A stretch of 64,000 bases of DNA, taken from positions 1-64,000 of the forward strand of contig JAMOTD010000007.1 of the NCBI GenBank assembly GCA_027068415.1, in the 5' to 3' direction. Origin of the DNA: Desulfurobacteriaceae bacterium. Lineage in GTDB: Bacteria; Aquificota; Aquificia; Desulfurobacteriales; Desulfurobacteriaceae. Below are positions 62,538 to 64,000 of this stretch, piece after piece; position 1 is the stretch's first letter, and the number at the start of each line of letters is the position of its first letter. The position numbers and the translations under genes were made by a program. The notes beneath the pieces are model-generated. The model did no database searches. It had not been told where the DNA came from and was given only the letters and a program-made list of their open reading frames with translations.

Positions 62538-63477
62538 GCTTGAGCCCGAAGACTTCTACACAATCGTCGGCCACCACGAGGAGAACCTTAAAAAGCTGGC
62601 CGAGATTTTAAACGTAAAGCTCGGCTCAAGGGGAAACGAAATCTTTATAAACGGAACTGCCGAAGGCGAGGAGAGGGCTAAAGAGTTCCTCAAAGATTTA
62701 GAAGGTCTCGTAAAGTCGGGACACAAGCTGACAAAGGCGGACGTTGACATGTACCTTACCCAGCTCTCTGCCGGAAGGGAGAGTAAAGCAAAAGAGCTGG
62801 GACAGGATGTAATAGTAACGACCTACAGGGGAAAGAAGATTGTCGCCAAAACCCCTACCCAGAGAAGGTACACCGAAGCCATAAGGAAGAACGACGTCGT
62901 CTTCGGGGTGGGTCCTGCCGGAACGGGAAAGACTTACCTTGCGGTGGCAATGGCCGTTTCCTACTTCAAGAAGGGGAAGGTAAACAGGATTATCCTTACA
63001 AGGCCCGCAGTAGAGGCCGGAGAGAAGCTGGGCTTCCTTCCGGGAACCCTTCAGGAGAAGATAGACCCCTACCTCAAGCCCCTCTACGACGCCCTCTTTG
63101 AGATGATTGAGCCGGAAAAGGTAAACTCCTACCTTGAGAGGAACATTTTTGAAATCGCTCCCCTTGCCTACATGAGGGGAAGGACTCTAAACGAGGCTTT
63201 TATAATCCTTGACGAGGCCCAGAACACCACCAGAGAGCAGATGAAGATGTTTTTAACGAGGTTAGGATTCGGCTCAAAGGTTGTCATAACGGGAGACGTA
63301 ACTCAAATTGACTTACCGTCAAAGAAGCGCTCGGGGCTGGTTGAAGCGATTAAAATACTCAGAGGCATTGAGGGAATTGAGATAGTAGAGTTCTCAAGGG
63401 AAGACGTAGTAAGGCACAGACTCGTTCAGGAGATTATAAAGGCCTATGAAGAGCACGAAGGAAGAGAGGAAGAATAA
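62518..63477 (+). CDS. phoH: PhoH family ATPase
   Basis: PhoH proteins are P-loop ATPases with proposed RNA helicase or RNase links. The 319-residue protein has an N-terminal KH-like part (YTIVGHHEENLKKLAEILNV) and the ATPase GVGPAGTGKTYLAVAMAV near 135. TRPAVEAGEKLGFLPGTLQEK, MRGRTLNEAFIILDEAQNTT and MFLTRLGFGSKVVITGDVTQ follow, all in PhoH1-type order. Start is TTG after GCGGAGGCGAGG. phoH, pgpH, ybeY is a common order, and the next gene fits it. Confidence 0.93.
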   Translation: MIKVILELEPEDFYTIVGHHEENLKKLAEILNVKLGSRGNEIFINGTAEGEERAKEFLKDLEGLVKSGHKLTKADVDMYLTQLSAGRESKAKELGQDVIVTTYRGKKIVAKTPTQRRYTEAIRKNDVVFGVGPAGTGKTYLAVAMAVSYFKKGKVNRIILTRPAVEAGEKLGFLPGTLQEKIDPYLKPLYDALFEMIEPEKVNSYLERNIFEIAPLAYMRGRTLNEAFIILDEAQNTTREQMKMFLTRLGFGSKVVITGDVTQIDLPSKKRSGLVEAIKILRGIEGIEIVEFSREDVVRHRLVQEIIKAYEEHEGREEE

Positions 63478-64000
63478 GTTTCTGACATACGGAACCCTCC
63501 TCATAGCAAGTATCTTGACCACCTTCTTTATGCTTCCCTTTAACTTGACAAATCTACCCAAACTGAAGGTGGGGCAGGTAAGCCCCGTTGACGTCCGCTC
63601 TCCGGTAAGCGTTAAGGTTGAGAACAGAAAAGCTACCGAGAGGCTGAGGAAAGAGGCGGTAAAGAAAGTTCTGCCGGTAGTTGAGTATAGACCGGAGAAC
63701 GAGAAGAGGGCTGAAGAGGAGATAAAAGAGCTCCCCTTCCTCTCCGATGAGCAGAAAAAAATCCTGAAGGAGATAGTTTCTTCCTACTACAAGAAGGGAA
63801 TAGTCTCAAACATCCCTCCGGGCTACAGGGAAATCACCGTAGTCTACGCTCCGGGAAAGAAGGAGAGGAGGAGAGTTGACTCGTTCCTGAGTCAGGGGGA
63901 GGTTAAAAAGCTCCTAAAGGAAGACCTTTCAAAGTTCATTAAAGAGAAGGAGCTTGTTGAAAAGACCGTTAACAGTTTAAAGATTGAGCCCAACTTCGTC
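63446..64000 (+). CDS. PgpH-like 7TM-HD phosphodiesterase, N-terminal part (cut by window end)
   Basis: The frame from ATG 63446 runs 185 codons to the right edge. It has a short basic head, one membrane helix (FLTYGTLLIASILTTFFMLP) and an extracytoplasmic region with LKVGQVSPVDVRSPVSVKVE, TERLRKEAVKKVLPVVEYRP and FLSQGEVKKLL. This is the 7TMR-HDED sensor domain of PgpH, which hydrolyses c-di-AMP through an HD domain that would lie beyond the window. Position after phoH supports the call. It overlaps phoH by 32 bases. Confidence 0.85.
   Translation, partial: MKSTKEERKNKFLTYGTLLIASILTTFFMLPFNLTNLPKLKVGQVSPVDVRSPVSVKVENRKATERLRKEAVKKVLPVVEYRPENEKRAEEEIKELPFLSDEQKKILKEIVSSYYKKGIVSNIPPGYREITVVYAPGKKERRRVDSFLSQGEVKKLLKEDLSKFIKEKELVEKTVNSLKIEPNFV

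Larger units (their letters stand above)
1..64000. repeat. Dispersed palindromic octamer GGAGCTCC (about 60 copies)
   Basis: Reading by eye I count about 60 copies of GGAGCTCC, roughly one per kilobase, against about one expected for an octamer in 64 kb of balanced sequence. Many extend to GGGAGCTCCC. Copies fall in all three frames: GAG-CTC (Glu-Leu), GGA-GCT-CC (Gly-Ala-Pro, e.g. 9607-9614 and 35395-35402) and GGG-AGC-TCC (Gly-Ser-Ser, e.g. 38879-38886). At least one lies in a ribosome site (14416-14423). Spread is even over the window. Confidence 0.75.

Noticed and set aside
1-64000. Insertion sequences, prophage or integrated element
   Set aside because: No transposase, integrase or terminal repeat was recognised, and base usage is uniform throughout.

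Overview
The window reads as the chromosome of a thermophilic Gram-negative bacterium, most likely of the Desulfurobacteriaceae (Thermovibrio/Desulfurobacterium type; Aquificota or Campylobacterota side depending on the taxonomy used). The evidence is a complete single-chain reverse gyrase, lipid A and LPS transport genes (LpxI, LptF, LptG), an Omp85 protein, many c-type cytochromes with a quinone-type cytochrome b, and very tight gene packing. The family assignment is inference from gene content; no 16S is present. About 66 genes fill the window and no gap exceeds 300 bases.

Layout. 1-11175: truB facing reverse gyrase, an iron alcohol dehydrogenase, then a leftward operon yceD-rpmF-plsX-fabH-fabK-ribH-nusB-lpxI that joins fatty-acid, riboflavin and lipid A synthesis. 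11296-20216: a rightward run for envelope biogenesis (two SurA-type chaperones, secDF, lptFG), then nfi, ndk, an unrecognised gene and an FAH-family hydrolase. 20213-22384: a leftward SF1 helicase. 22452-29138: a five-gene exopolysaccharide-like locus behind a perfect 21-bp palindrome, comprising a TolC-like protein fused to a (beta/alpha)8 hydrolase-like domain, an HlyD adaptor, an OmpA-like protein, a zinc-ribbon (TackOD1-like) protein with a degenerate GGDEF tail, and a membrane GT2 synthase; a facing galE-like epimerase may supply sugar nucleotides. 30121-33964: murC and polA. 33961-39855: a NifX-like protein, an O-methyltransferase, then a structured leader resembling a molybdenum-cofactor riboswitch ahead of modABC and two molybdopterin (MoeA-type) genes.

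40014-49281 is the most striking region. A ten-gene operon with a good sigma-70 promoter encodes an outer-membrane beta-barrel, a 7-heme lipoprotein, a 7-heme periplasmic cytochrome, a membrane-anchored cytochrome with six canonical and two unusual heme motifs, a diheme cytochrome b, a 3-heme cytochrome, an NHL beta-propeller, a 24-heme cytochrome and two tiny one-helix membrane proteins. Together these could carry electrons from the quinone pool to the outer membrane or beyond: about 49 c hemes plus two b hemes.

49282-64000: dCMP deaminase and ThyX for dTMP, a TldD/PmbA protein, rbfA, an NrnA-type phosphoesterase, a leftward radical SAM-Omp85 pair, an NSS transporter with a small MetS-like partner, a Rad50/SbcC ATPase, an MscS channel, PhoH and the start of a PgpH-type HD protein.

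Two genome-scale habits also show. The palindrome GGAGCTCC recurs about 60 times in all reading frames. Four of the six convergent gene pairs interlock their stop codons in a single YTAA tetranucleotide.
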